A DNA stretch of 64,000 bases, taken from NCBI GenBank assembly GCA_963720785.1, contig CAVRGQ010000004.1:1054001-1118000 (forward strand), in the 5' to 3' direction. This DNA comes from CAVRGQ01 sp963720785 (GTDB taxonomy: Bacteria; Actinomycetota; Acidimicrobiia; IMCC26256; DASPTH01). The notes under the pieces were generated by a model. The model was not told the origin of the DNA. It worked only from the letters and a program-made list of their open reading frames with translations, and ran no database searches. Positions 53,909-63,100 of this stretch are shown one piece after another (positions within the stretch are counted from its first letter, which is position 1; the number at the start of each line of letters is the position of its first letter). The position numbers were made by a program, and so were the translations under genes.

Positions 53909-54792
53909 TCGCGCATCCCGTCGCGCCAGCTGACCGTGCAGGGCCCGGTGACCGCGAGGCGCTTCGTGTTGTCGAGCACCACACCCCGCTGTGACGTCGG
54001 GAAGTCGCCGACCACCACGTCGGGGTCGACCCCGAGCATCTCGCCGAACAACGCGCACCACTCCTGCGCCGCGACGGGCTTGTCGCCGCCCCAGTTGACG
54101 ATTGGGCACGACGGTGCCGCGGCGTCGAGCATGGCCTCGGTCTGCTCGAAGATGTCACGGTCGTGGATGGGGCTGTACGGGTTGGGGTCCCAGCGCAGTA
54201 CCAGCTGCTCGCCGGCGCGTATCCTGTCGAACTGCATCCCCGGCAGTCCGCCGGTGCCGGTGTTGCCGTAGGCCGCGTTCATGCGCGTGATCACCGTGGG
54301 GATCTCGAGCATCCGCGCCACCGAGCGCGCGACCGCCTCCTCGGTGACCTTGGAGATCGAGTACAGCGGCGCGCCCGGCACGAGTGCGTCGCCGAGCGGC
54401 TCCGTCTCGAGGAACGCGTGCCACGGATCGGGGTCGGGGCGGTACACGCCGGTTGACGACATCACCAGGATCGCCTTGGCCCTGCGGCAGTGCGCCATCA
54501 GCAACGCCGTGCCCTCGGCGTTGACGCGGATCGCCTCGTCGTAGCTGTCGCCGAAGATGAAGGCACTGAGGTGCAACACGTAGTCGAAGTCGTCGGGCAG
54601 GTCGCCGAAGTCGCCGTCGCCGAGGTCGACGGGGCGCGTGATCACGCCGATGTCGTCGACCTTCTTGCGCTCCGCCGGGTCACCGAAGCGGGAGATGCCC
54701 CACACCTCGTTGTCGCGTGCGAGCGCGGTGGCGAGCGGGTACCCGATGTTGCCGGCCGGTCCGGTCACCAGGATCTTCTTGTCGCTCAGCAT
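53866..54792 (-). CDS. NAD-dependent epimerase/dehydratase family protein (extended SDR)
   Basis: This 308-residue extended SDR has cofactor motif TGPAGNIG at 10-17, MSSTGVY, and the catalytic pair Tyr144/Lys148 in YSISK. The family oxidises, epimerises or dehydrates sugar nucleotides or other alcohols. ATG 54792 overlaps the epoxide hydrolase stop by 7 bases. It is the last gene of a three-gene unit whose first member is a degenerate paralog. Confidence 0.82.
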   Translation of the reverse strand: MLSDKKILVTGPAGNIGYPLATALARDNEVWGISRFGDPAERKKVDDIGVITRPVDLGDGDFGDLPDDFDYVLHLSAFIFGDSYDEAIRVNAEGTALLMAHCRRAKAILVMSSTGVYRPDPDPWHAFLETEPLGDALVPGAPLYSISKVTEEAVARSVARMLEIPTVITRMNAAYGNTGTGGLPGMQFDRIRAGEQLVLRWDPNPYSPIHDRDIFEQTEAMLDAAAPSCPIVNWGGDKPVAAQEWCALFGEMLGVDPDVVVGDFPTSQRGVVLDNTKRLAVTGPCTVSWRDGMRELAQARSNPSGRRA

Positions 54793-55980
54793 CGGTGCTC
54801 CTGGATCAGCGGAGGGGTCGGAACGACGCCGCGCACTTCGTCGACGAAGTTCGCCGGCTGCTCGAAGGCGGCGAAGTGCCCCCCGCGCTCGGGCTCGTTC
54901 CAGTAGTGGAGGTTGGTGAAGCGCTGCTCGGCCTGACGGCGCGACGGGCGGCGGATCTCGCGGGGGAACACCGAGCACCCGGTCGGCACCGTGATCTCAC
55001 CCATCTTGAGCACCGCCGCGTTCTCCGGGTCGGCCAGCGCGGCGGGGCCGGCGCTCTCCCAGTAGAGGCGGCCCGACGACGCGCCGGTCGCGGTGCACCA
55101 GAACACGGTCGCGTTGTCGAGCAACTGCTCGCGCGTGAAGATCGTGTAGGGGGTCCCCGTCGCAGTCGGTCCAGGCCCAGAACTTCTCGACCACCCAGGC
55201 GAGCTGCCCGACGGGGGAGTCCACCAGGCCGTACCCGAGGGTCTGCGGTCGCGTCGCCTGCAGGTGCTGGTATCCAGTGCCCCACTGCTGGTGCCAGGCG
55301 AAGTCGTCGAAGTTGTGGCGCTCCTGCTCGGTCGCGTCGTCGCCGGGCGGCGGCAGCATCACCGTGGGCATGTTCACGTGGATGCCGACGACGTGCTCGC
55401 GATCGACCTCGCCGAGGATGCACGTGGCTGCGGAGCCCCAGTCGCCGCCTTGCGCGCCGTACCGCTCGTACCCGAGACGCGCCATGAGCTCGGCCCACGC
55501 GGTGGCGATCCAGGGGAGACCGCGTCCCCGCGTGGTCGGCCGGCTGCTGAACCCGTAACCCGGCAGCGACGGGCAGACCACGTGGAACGCGTCGGCCGCG
55601 TCGCCGCCGTGCGCGACGGGATCCGTGAGCGGGCCGATGACGTCGAGGAACTCCACGACCGTCCCGGGCCAGCCGTGCGTGATCACCAGTGGCAGCGCGT
55701 CCGGCTCTGGTGAACGCGCGTGCACGAAGTGGATGTCGAGATCGTCGATGCGCGTCGTGAACTGCGGCCACGCGTTCATGCGTGCCGCCGCCGCCTCGAA
55801 GCCGTACCCGTCGGCCCAGTACGCGGCGAGGTCCTGCACGAACGCGAGCGGCGCGCCCTGCGACCAGTCGTCGACCGTCTCGCGCTCGGGCCAGCGCGTC
55901 ATGTGGAGCCGCGCGCGCAGGTCCTCGACGACGTCCGCGTCGAAGGCGACGCGGAACGGCGTGATCGGGGCGCTGGTCAT
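54786..55980 (-). CDS. Epoxide hydrolase (EHN-domain alpha/beta hydrolase), one frameshift
   Basis: The protein begins with the EHN lid domain (ITPFRVAFDADVVEDLRARL, RWPERETVDDWSQG). The hydrolase core follows with oxyanion HGWPGTVVEF, nucleophile Asp in AQGGDWGS and the catalytic His in GGHFAAFEQP. It opens epoxides to diols and is a natural partner for P450 products. A frame shift near 55150 splits it before IFTREQLLDN. ATG 55980 starts 7 bases after the upstream epimerase-like stop. Confidence 0.85.
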
Positions 55981-55987
55981 GCGCTCG

Positions 55988-56924
55988 TCATCCGCCCGGG
56001 GTGAGCAGCGCCTCGACCGATGCGGCGAACGCGGTGGCGAAGTCGGAGCGGCACGGGCCGGTGATCGACTGCCGCTTCGTGGGATCGCCGACGTTCTGGC
56101 ACGGCGCGCCGGGCACCTCGCGCGACGGTGACCTCGGCCGTGGTGCCGCTGACGACGGCGGCGAGCTCGGACCACTCCCGTTGGGTGACGACCTCGTCGC
56201 CGCACCAGTTGACGACGGTGGCGGGCACGCTCGCGGCGTCGAGCAGCGGTTCGAGCTGCCAGATCATGTCGTCGATGTGGATCGGGCTGTGCGGGCACGG
56301 CTCGCCGCGGGTGACGACGGCGTCGCCGCGGGCCACCGCCAGCGCGTTCATCGAGGGCATGTACCGGGCGTCGGGCCCGTACACGGTGTTGAGCCGGGCG
56401 ATGGTGACGGGCAGGTCGAAGGCCCGTGCGCAGAAGCGCGCCACCGACTCCTCGGCCACCTTCGCGCTCGGTGCGGTGGCCGCCCACGGCGCCCGCATGC
56501 CGCCGACCGGGTTGTCCTCGTGGTGAGGGTGCGCCGGGTCGTCAGTGGGCGTGTAGATCACGTGCGACGACATCACCAGCGCGGCCTTGGCGTCGCGGCA
56601 GTGTTGCAGCACGAGCCCGGTGCCCTCGGCGTTGATGCGGAACGACTCGGCGAAGGCGTCGGTGCCACCCCGGAAGTACGCGAGGTGCAGCACGTAGGTG
56701 AAGTCGTCGGGGAGTCCGCCATTTCCGCCGAGCCCGCCGAGATCGCCGGCCGCGACGTCGGCGGCGTGCGCGGTGATACCTGCAGCCTCCACCTTGTCGC
56801 GCGTCGCGGGATCGGAGAAGCGGGCGACGCCCCACACGTCGTTGTCGGCGGCGAGCGCGCTCGCGAGCGGGAAGGCGACGGCGCCGTGCACGCCGGTCAC
56901 GAGGATCTTCTCACCGGTGATCAT
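55988..56924 (-). CDS. Epimerase-family paralog with lost catalytic Tyr, one frameshift
   Basis: This protein is similar along its length to the 53866 gene (shared LxVWGVARFSDPA-type start, DDFTYVLHLAYF, INAEGTGLVLQHCR, VNWCGDE). The cofactor motif is TGVHGAVAF, missing the third Gly. The Tyr position is Ala141 in APSAK, with Lys145 kept. The frame shifts near 56120 and the protein then ends SVEALLTPGG. ATG 56924. Both active-site changes argue for a non-catalytic or altered role, possibly in complex with its paralog. Confidence 0.75.
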
Positions 56925-56980
56925 GGCGGCGAACGTAGCCCGAGTCCGCAATTCGCGCGCCGGGGCCCACACGCGGCACG

Positions 56981-58156
56981 GTGACACCCGTGGCGGGGAC
57001 ACCCGACGTCGAGGACGTCGTCGATCAGGCGTGCGAGACGGCCGGGCTCGACGACTTCGGCGCGGGCGACTTCCGGGAAGGGCTGGGCCGGTTGCTCCAG
57101 GCCTTCGATCGCGAGATCGCGCTGAGCCCGCCGGCGCGGGACTTCTACCTCGGCATCGTGCAGCGGCGACTGGTGAACCGGCTGCAGATCCAGGAGTGGT
57201 ATCGCACGCACCCCGAGATCGACGCCGTGCACGTGGGTCCGCCGGTGTCGATCACCGGCCTGCCTCGCACCGGCACCACCGCCCTGGCCAACATGATGTC
57301 GCGCGACTCGGCGTTCCGGTTGCTGCGGCTCTGGGAACAGGACCAGCCGGTTCCGCCGCCGATCCTGGAGGAGGAATACCGTGACCCGCGGTACGTGGCG
57401 GCCCTGGCCGAGCAGGCGCGCCGCGAGGCCGAGGACCCCGACGCGATGGCCCTGCACATCTGGGATCCCGACGCCACCGACGAGGACGTCGAGCTCCTCG
57501 GGCTGAGCTTCCGGGCCCAGCAGTTCGTGTTGCCGATCCACGACTACCACCAGTGGTGGCGTGACGGTGACATGCACGACGCCTATGCCTACCAGCGGCG
57601 GGCGATCATGCTGCTGCAGTCGCAGCGGCCACCCGACCGGTGGCTGTTCAAGGCGCCGGCGCACAGCTACCACCTCGAGGCGTTCTTCGCCGCCTACCCC
57701 GACGCCAAGGTGGTGGTGACACACCGCGACCCGGCGCGGGTCGTGCCGTCCACGTTGAGCTTCGTGTCGTCGCTCGCGCCCCCCGACCTGGTGGTCGACC
57801 CGCACGAGTTCGGCCGGCGACGGGCGGAGCACCTGCGCGTGGGCGTCGAACAGATGATGGAAGCCCGGACACGGATCTCGGCACGTACGGGGGAGGACCG
57901 GTTCCTCGACGTGCTCCACCGCGACTTCGTCGCCGACCCGTTCGGCACGCTCGACCGCGTCTACGAATTCATCGGCCGCGAGCCCTCGGCCGCGTCTCGC
58001 GACGCGATGGCCGCGTGGTACGCGAGCCACCGCACCGGCGCGCACGGCGAGCACCGCTACACCGCGGAGCAGTACGGCCTGACCGCGGCGGGGCTGCGCG
58101 CCGACTTCGCGGCCTACATCGAGCGCTACGAGGTACCGCTCGAGCCGTTGCGCTGA
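56981..58156 (+). CDS. Sulfotransferase family protein
   Basis: This 391-residue PAPS-dependent sulfotransferase-type protein has the 5'-phosphosulfate loop GLPRTGTTAL near residue 92 and the 3'-phosphate motif VVVTHRDPARVVPS near 245. The long actinobacterial form matches sulfotransferases found in steroid/lipid gene sets. GTG 56981 is the chosen start. It is divergent from the epimerase operon. Acceptor unknown; transfer to a hydroxylated lipid is possible. Confidence 0.83.
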   Translation: MTPVAGTPDVEDVVDQACETAGLDDFGAGDFREGLGRLLQAFDREIALSPPARDFYLGIVQRRLVNRLQIQEWYRTHPEIDAVHVGPPVSITGLPRTGTTALANMMSRDSAFRLLRLWEQDQPVPPPILEEEYRDPRYVAALAEQARREAEDPDAMALHIWDPDATDEDVELLGLSFRAQQFVLPIHDYHQWWRDGDMHDAYAYQRRAIMLLQSQRPPDRWLFKAPAHSYHLEAFFAAYPDAKVVVTHRDPARVVPSTLSFVSSLAPPDLVVDPHEFGRRRAEHLRVGVEQMMEARTRISARTGEDRFLDVLHRDFVADPFGTLDRVYEFIGREPSAASRDAMAAWYASHRTGAHGEHRYTAEQYGLTAAGLRADFAAYIERYEVPLEPLR

Positions 58157-58227
58157 CGGCTGATCGCATGGCGATACCAGAACCGGGAAAAGTGGAATCG
58201 GGGCGGCGCGATCCGATAGATACATAT

Positions 58228-58244
58228 GGTCGCGAATCGCGACC
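58228..58244. promoter_or_regulatory. GGTCGCG-AAT-CGCGACC dyad upstream of a binding-protein gene
   Basis: A perfect 7-3-7 inverted repeat lies 24 bases before the ATG at 58269 and just after an AT-rich -10-like stretch (GATACATATG). The adjoining GATAGATACA also resembles one half-site of the 23-bp operator. It is a possible operator. Confidence 0.4.
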
Positions 58245-58268
58245 GGGGCACACTCACGAGGGGGATAC

Positions 58269-59537
58269 ATGACTGCAAGGAAAAAGGGCTTCGGGCTCGT
58301 GCTCGTCGTCACGGTCGTCGGCCTGCTGGGCGCGCTGCTCACGCCCGCCGGCGCCTCCGCGCCGGGCGCGGTGAGCATCGACAAGACGATCAACGTCGGG
58401 GGCATCGGCCTCGCGAAGACCTACGCCAACGATGCTCCGGTGGGCGCCCAGGCGCGCCTCGAGCGGGCGAACAAGAACAACGAGGTGAAGGGTTACACCT
58501 TCGCCTACAAGGGCTTCGCCGACGACAACAACGACCCGAACACCGCGCTCTCGGAGGCTCGTCGCCTCGTGAGCCAGGAGGGTGTGGTGGCGATCGTGCC
58601 CGACGTCTCCATCGTCCCGCCGACCGACTACCTCACGCAGTCGCAGATCCCGTCCTTCGGCCCGGGCTACTCCACCGCCTACTGCCCGACCAGCCCGAAG
58701 ACCTCTTGGGACTTCGGCATCTACGGCTGTCTCATCCCCGAGGCGCCGAAGCAGGTTCCCGACACCCAGTGGGTCCTGCTCAAGAAGTCGCTCGCGGCAA
58801 AGGGTCTGAAGAACCCGACCGTGGCGCTGATCGGCACCGACTCCACGTCGGGGTCGGTGAGCATCGAGAGCCAGGCCTCGGCGGCGCAGGCGGCCGGCTT
58901 CAAGGTGGTCTACGCCAAGGGCGCGTACCCGGCGCCGCCCACGGTGGTGGGTGACTACTCGCCGTACGCGTCGGCGCTCATGACGTCGAATGACGGTGGT
59001 GCGCCCGATGCGATCTACTCGTCGGTCCCGGCCACCAACGCGCTGCAGCTCTTCAGCCTCATGAAGGGCCAGGGCTACACCGGCACCGTGCTCACGCCCT
59101 TCTACTCGAACCTCCTGTTGAAGTCCCTGGTCGGCTTCTACCCGTACGTGCAGTTCGCCGGCTTCGAATCGGGGACGCCTGCGATCAAGCAGATGCTCAG
59201 CGACGTCGAGTCGTTCAAGCCGGGCACGCCGCAGACCATCGGTCTGGTCGGCGGCTACTACGCGGCCGACCTGTTCATCCAGGCAGTCAAGGCTGCGCAG
59301 AAGGCCAACAAGACGCTGACGACCGCGTCGATCCAGAAGGCCATGCAGAAGTTCACCTACCAGGTCAAGGGCGCGATCGGCCCGACGACCTGGCCGAGCG
59401 CGTTCTCGATCGGCAACGGGTGCGCGACGCTGCTCTACGACACTGACGGCACGGCGTTCACGATCTCGCAGCCGTACACGTGCAGCACCGACTACGCCAA
59501 GATGGACAAGAAATTCAAGGGCGGCTTCCCGAAGTGA
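58269..59537 (+). CDS. Secreted ABC substrate-binding protein, tandem copy 1
   Basis: The 422-residue precursor has a signal peptide (MTARKKGFGLVLVVTVVG, cleavage near GASA) and no lipobox. The mature type I fold contains DNNDPNTALSEARRLVSQEG and VPPTDYLTQSQIPSFGPGYS, then VVGDYSPYASALMTS. It is monocistronic with its own leader (GAGGGGG ribosome site) and its own terminator. No permease is adjacent. It shares long near-identical stretches with copies 2 and 3. Confidence 0.88.
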   Translation: MTARKKGFGLVLVVTVVGLLGALLTPAGASAPGAVSIDKTINVGGIGLAKTYANDAPVGAQARLERANKNNEVKGYTFAYKGFADDNNDPNTALSEARRLVSQEGVVAIVPDVSIVPPTDYLTQSQIPSFGPGYSTAYCPTSPKTSWDFGIYGCLIPEAPKQVPDTQWVLLKKSLAAKGLKNPTVALIGTDSTSGSVSIESQASAAQAAGFKVVYAKGAYPAPPTVVGDYSPYASALMTSNDGGAPDAIYSSVPATNALQLFSLMKGQGYTGTVLTPFYSNLLLKSLVGFYPYVQFAGFESGTPAIKQMLSDVESFKPGTPQTIGLVGGYYAADLFIQAVKAAQKANKTLTTASIQKAMQKFTYQVKGAIGPTTWPSAFSIGNGCATLLYDTDGTAFTISQPYTCSTDYAKMDKKFKGGFPK

Positions 59538-59571
59538 GCCGCTGACGGCACACTGACGACACGACCACTGC

Positions 59572-59607
59572 ACGACGGGCCGGGGGCGAAAGCTCCCGGC
59601 CCGTCGT
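59572..59607. terminator. Terminator after tandem copy 1
   Basis: A 16-bp stem (ACGACGGGCCGGGGGC paired to GCTCCCGGCCCGTCGT, one G-T wobble) closes a GAAA tetraloop 35 bases after the stop codon. It is followed by no clear T-run. Confidence 0.7.
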
Positions 59608-59713
59608 CGTGTGCACCCCGCGTGACGGGATCTCCCGGTATGTGGGGTCCTTCCCTCGGAATCGTGTAGACATCTTCTCGCCGCGAGGGGCGGCAACTCA
59701 ACGAGGGGGATAC

Positions 59714-60979
59714 ATGACAGCAAGGAAGAAGGGCGCCGGGCTCGTGCTCGTCGTCATGGTCGTCGGCCTGCTGGCCGCGCTGCTCACACCCGCAGGTGCC
59801 TCCGCGCCGGCGGCGGTGAACATCGACAAGACCATCAACGTCGCGGGCATCGGCCTCGCGAAGACCTACGCCAACGACGCCCCGGTGGGCGCGCAGGCAC
59901 GCCTCGAGCGGGCGAACAAGAACAACGAGGTGAAGGGCTACACCTTCGCCTACAAGGGCTTTGCCGACGACAACAACGACCCGAACACTGCGCTCTCGGA
60001 GGCTCGTCGCCTCGTGAGCCAGGAGGGTGTCGTGGCGATCGTGCCCGACGTGTCGATCGTTCCGCCGACCGACTACCTCGCGCAGTCGCAGATCCCGTCG
60101 TTCGGCCCGGGCTACAGCGTCTCGTACTGCCCGAGCAACCCGAAGACCGCGTGGGACTTCGCGATCTACGGATGCATCATCAACCCGGCGCCGAAGAAGC
60201 TCGCCAACACCCAGTGGGTGCAACTCAAGGCGGCGCTCGCGGCGAAGGGCGTCAAGAACCCGACCGCCGCGCTGATCGGCACCGACGCCACCTCCGGCAA
60301 GACCAGCGTCGAGGGCTCCGCCTCCGGCGCCCAGGCCGCCGGCTTCAAGGTCGTGTACGCCAAGGGTGCGTTCCCGGCGCCGCCGACCGTGGTCGGTGAC
60401 TACTCGCCCTACGCGCAGGCGATCATGACCTCGAACAACGGCAATCCGCCCGACGTGCTCTACTCGTCGGTCCCGGCCACGTCGTCGCTCGCGATCTTCA
60501 ACCTGATCAAGAGCCAGGGCTTCACCGGCACGATCCTGTCGCCGTACTACTCGGCCATCCTGCTCAGTGCCCTCAAGGACTCGTACGTCTTCGTCCAGTT
60601 CTCGGGCTTCGAGTCGGAGACCGCCAGTATCAAGCAGATGGACGCCGACGTCGAGGCGTTCAAGCCCGGAACGCAGAAGACCATCGGCCTCGCGGGCGGC
60701 TACTACGCGGCCGACATGTTCATCGCGGCGCTCAAGCAGGCGCTGAAGACGAACAAGACGCTCACCACCGCCGTCATCCAGAAGACGATGCAGAACTTCA
60801 CCTACACGGCGAAGGGCACGGTGGGTCCGACCGCCTACCCGGCGCAGTTCAGCGTGCCGAACGGCTGCAACACGCTGTTGTTCGATGACGGCACCGCCTT
60901 CACCATCAGCCAGAAGTACACCTGCAACACGAACTACGTGAAGGTCAACCCGAAGTTCTCGGGCGGCTTCCCCAAGTAG
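59714..60979 (+). CDS. Secreted ABC substrate-binding protein, tandem copy 2
   Basis: The 421-residue precursor has a signal peptide MTARKKGAGLVLVVMVVG and a mature part nearly matching copy 1 in its first lobe (FADDNNDPNTALSEARR, VPDVSIVPPTDYLAQSQ). It diverges in the second lobe (YYSAILLSALKDSYVFVQF, NFTYTAKGTVGPTAYPAQF). Divergence concentrated near the predicted ligand side would fit altered ligand range. ATG 59714 has GAGGGGG upstream. It has its own terminator. Confidence 0.88.
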   Translation: MTARKKGAGLVLVVMVVGLLAALLTPAGASAPAAVNIDKTINVAGIGLAKTYANDAPVGAQARLERANKNNEVKGYTFAYKGFADDNNDPNTALSEARRLVSQEGVVAIVPDVSIVPPTDYLAQSQIPSFGPGYSVSYCPSNPKTAWDFAIYGCIINPAPKKLANTQWVQLKAALAAKGVKNPTAALIGTDATSGKTSVEGSASGAQAAGFKVVYAKGAFPAPPTVVGDYSPYAQAIMTSNNGNPPDVLYSSVPATSSLAIFNLIKSQGFTGTILSPYYSAILLSALKDSYVFVQFSGFESETASIKQMDADVEAFKPGTQKTIGLAGGYYAADMFIAALKQALKTNKTLTTAVIQKTMQNFTYTAKGTVGPTAYPAQFSVPNGCNTLLFDDGTAFTISQKYTCNTNYVKVNPKFSGGFPK

Positions 60980-61023
60980 TCCGAACCCGAGACACCGTTG
61001 GCGGCCCCTGGGCCGACAGCCAT

Positions 61024-61053
61024 GACGGGGGCGGCCAACGGGCCGCCCCCGTC
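61024..61053. terminator. Terminator after tandem copy 2
   Basis: GACGGGGGCGGCC (61024-61036) pairs perfectly with its complement (61041-61053) across an AACG loop, 44 bases after the stop codon. Confidence 0.7.
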
Positions 61054-61148
61054 CGCAATTCCGGACCCGCGTCCCCTTCGCCCCCGATCCGTGCAATGAT
61101 CCGCGGCAGCCGACGTCGGGGGGATGTCGGCGTTCTCGAGGGGGGAAC

Positions 61149-62423
61149 ATGACTGCACGAAGGAAGCGTGGCGTCGGGCTCGTGCTCGTCGCCACGGTCG
61201 CCGCTCTGGTGGCCGCGCTGCTCACGCCGGCGACGGGTGGCGCCTCGGCGCCGCAGGCCGTCGCCATCGGCAAGACGATCAACGTCGGCGGCATCGGACT
61301 CGCCAAGACCTACGCCAACGACGCGCCGATCGGCGCGCAGGCGCGTCTGCAACGGGCCAACGACGACAACGAGGTGAAGGGCTACACGTTCGCGTTCAAG
61401 GGCTTTGCCGACGACAACAACGACCCGAACACCGCGCTCTCGGAGGCTCGTCGCCTCGTGAGCCAGGAGGGTGTCGTGGCGATCGTGCCCGACGTCTCCA
61501 TCGTTCCGCCGACCGACTACCTCGCCCAGTCGCAGATCCCGTCCTTCGGGCCGGGCTACTCGACGGCCTACTGCCCGACGAAGGGCGTCACGCCCTGGTT
61601 CTTCGCCATCTACGGATGCCTGATCCCCGAGGCCCCGAAGCAGGTGCCCGACACCCAGTGGGTGCTCCTGAAGAAGGCCCTCGCCGCGAAGGGCATCAAG
61701 AGCCCGACCGCCGCCCTCATCGGCACCGACTCGACGTCGGGCTCCGTGAGCGTCGCGGGATCCGCGTCCGCGGCCGAGGCCGCGGGCTTCAAGGTGGTGT
61801 ACGCCAAGGGTTCGTTCCCGGCGCCGCCGACCGTGGTGGGCGACTACTCGCCGTACGCGACGGCCTTGATGACGTCGAACAACGGCAACCCGCCCGACGT
61901 CGTGTACTCGTCGATTCCGGCCACCAGCGCGCTGGGCCTGTTCGGCCTCATGAAGGGTCAGGGCTACACGGGCACCGTGCTGTCGCCGTTCTACTCGAAC
62001 CTGCTGCTCAAGTCGCTCGAGGGCTACTACGTCTTCGTGCAGTTCTCCAGCTTCGAGTCGGGGACGCCTGCGATCAAGCAGATGCTCAGCGACGTCGAGT
62101 CGTTCAAGCCGGGAACGCCGCAGACGATCGGCCTCGTCGGTGGCTACTACGCAGCCGACATGTTCGTGCAGGCGGTCAAGGCGGCCCTGAAGACGAACAA
62201 GACGCTGACGACCGCATCGATCCAGAAGGCGATGGCGAAGTTCTCGTACACCGTGAAGGGAGCGATCGGTCCCACCACGTGGCCGAGCGCGCTGTCGATC
62301 GGCAACGGGTGCGCCACGTTGCTCTACGACGACGGCACGGCGTTCAGCATCTCGCAGCCGTACACCTGCTCCACCGACTACGCAAAGATGAACTCGAAGT
62401 ACAAGGGTGGGTTCCCGAAGTGA
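61149..62423 (+). CDS. Secreted ABC substrate-binding protein, tandem copy 3
   Basis: The 424-residue precursor has a signal peptide MTARRKRGVGLVLVATVA without a lipobox. It is closer to copy 1 than to copy 2 in the C-terminal lobe (shared FYSNLLLKSL, FESGTPAIKQMLSDVESF, AIGPTTWPSA). ATG 61149 has GAGGGGGGAA upstream. It is monocistronic with its own terminator. No transport partners are encoded beside it. Confidence 0.88.
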   Translation: MTARRKRGVGLVLVATVAALVAALLTPATGGASAPQAVAIGKTINVGGIGLAKTYANDAPIGAQARLQRANDDNEVKGYTFAFKGFADDNNDPNTALSEARRLVSQEGVVAIVPDVSIVPPTDYLAQSQIPSFGPGYSTAYCPTKGVTPWFFAIYGCLIPEAPKQVPDTQWVLLKKALAAKGIKSPTAALIGTDSTSGSVSVAGSASAAEAAGFKVVYAKGSFPAPPTVVGDYSPYATALMTSNNGNPPDVVYSSIPATSALGLFGLMKGQGYTGTVLSPFYSNLLLKSLEGYYVFVQFSSFESGTPAIKQMLSDVESFKPGTPQTIGLVGGYYAADMFVQAVKAALKTNKTLTTASIQKAMAKFSYTVKGAIGPTTWPSALSIGNGCATLLYDDGTAFSISQPYTCSTDYAKMNSKYKGGFPK

Positions 62424-62459
62424 CGTCGTAGCGACATCAGCGACGCAACTGCTCGTGCG

Positions 62460-62486
62460 ACGGGGCGGCCCTCGGGGCCGCCCCGT
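62460..62486. terminator. Terminator after tandem copy 3
   Basis: ACGGGGCGGCCC pairs perfectly with GGGCCGCCCCGT across a TCG loop, 36 bases after the stop codon and just before the convergent MarR stop, so it may serve both genes. Confidence 0.68.
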
Positions 62487-62509
62487 TCGCGTCTCGGGAC
62501 GCGTGCTTC

Positions 62510-63040
62510 CTACTCGCCGTCGAAGTCGCCGGAGGCGGCGCGCAGCTTGCGCAGAATCGTGAACAGCTGGCGCAGCTCGCGGTCGCTGAGCGGCACGATC
62601 GAGAACACCTCGTCGTTGAGCACCTTGCCCGCGCGCTTCGCGACGCGGCGGCCCTCGGGGGTCAGCGCGGCAAGCGTGGCCCGCCGGTCGGTGGGGTGCG
62701 CCTCCCTGCTGACGAAGCCCTGGGCCTCGAGCCGGTCGACCGCGTTGGTGACGCTGGCCGGGTGCACCTGGAGACGCACGCCGATCTTGCCGAGCGGCAG
62801 CCGCCCGTCGCGGGTGAACGACAGCAGCGTGAGCACCTCGAACCGGGCGAAGGTGAGCTCGAACGGTGCGAGCAGGGCGTCGATGCGCGTACGGAACAGC
62901 TGCTCGGCCCGCACCACGGAGGTGATCGCGGCCATGCCGTCGGCGGCATCGTCCCAGCCGTGGTCGACCCACTGACGGTGGGCCTCCTGGATGGGGTCGA
63001 AGCCGAGCGGGCGGGGCACGGGGCGGAGCCTATCGACCAT
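62510..63040 (-). CDS. MarR-family transcriptional regulator
   Basis: This 176-residue winged-helix protein has FELTFARFEVLTLLSF, then LPLGKIGVRLQVHPASVTNAVDRL (recognition helix) and the wing FVSREAHPTDRRATLAALT. ATG 63040 is divergent from icmF with only 60 bases between. The dyad ATAGTTG-N6-CAACTAT there is a typical MarR operator. Sequence similarity to the 27025 MarR is low. Confidence 0.87.
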   Translation of the reverse strand: MVDRLRPVPRPLGFDPIQEAHRQWVDHGWDDAADGMAAITSVVRAEQLFRTRIDALLAPFELTFARFEVLTLLSFTRDGRLPLGKIGVRLQVHPASVTNAVDRLEAQGFVSREAHPTDRRATLAALTPEGRRVAKRAGKVLNDEVFSIVPLSDRELRQLFTILRKLRAASGDFDGE

Positions 63041-63079
63041 TAGGCAGTGCCCTCGGGAATGGCCCGCGGGTGATGGCCA

Positions 63080-63099
63080 ATAGTTGGAGGTTCAACTAT
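63080..63099. promoter_or_regulatory. MarR-type operator overlapping the icmF ribosome site
   Basis: ATAGTTG (63080-63086) and CAACTAT (63093-63099) form a perfect inverted repeat with a six-base spacer. The icmF GGAGG (63086-63090) lies inside it. The divergent MarR protein is the likely ligand. Confidence 0.6.
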
Positions 63100-63100
63100 C

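Larger units (their letters stand above)
58521..61495. repeat. Three near-identical 86-bp direct repeats within the tandem binding-protein genes
   Basis: Copies at 58521-58606, 59966-60051 and 61410-61495 start GACGACAACAACGACCCGAA and differ at only a few third-codon positions. They encode the DNNDPNTALSEARRLVSQEG segment. The surrounding genes diverge more, suggesting recent duplication or gene conversion. Confidence 0.75.

Noticed and set aside
58214..58226. Possible fourth copy of the 23-bp operator (GATAGATACA)
   Set aside because: Only one half-site matches; the expected right arm is absent and a different dyad occupies the place, so it was not counted.
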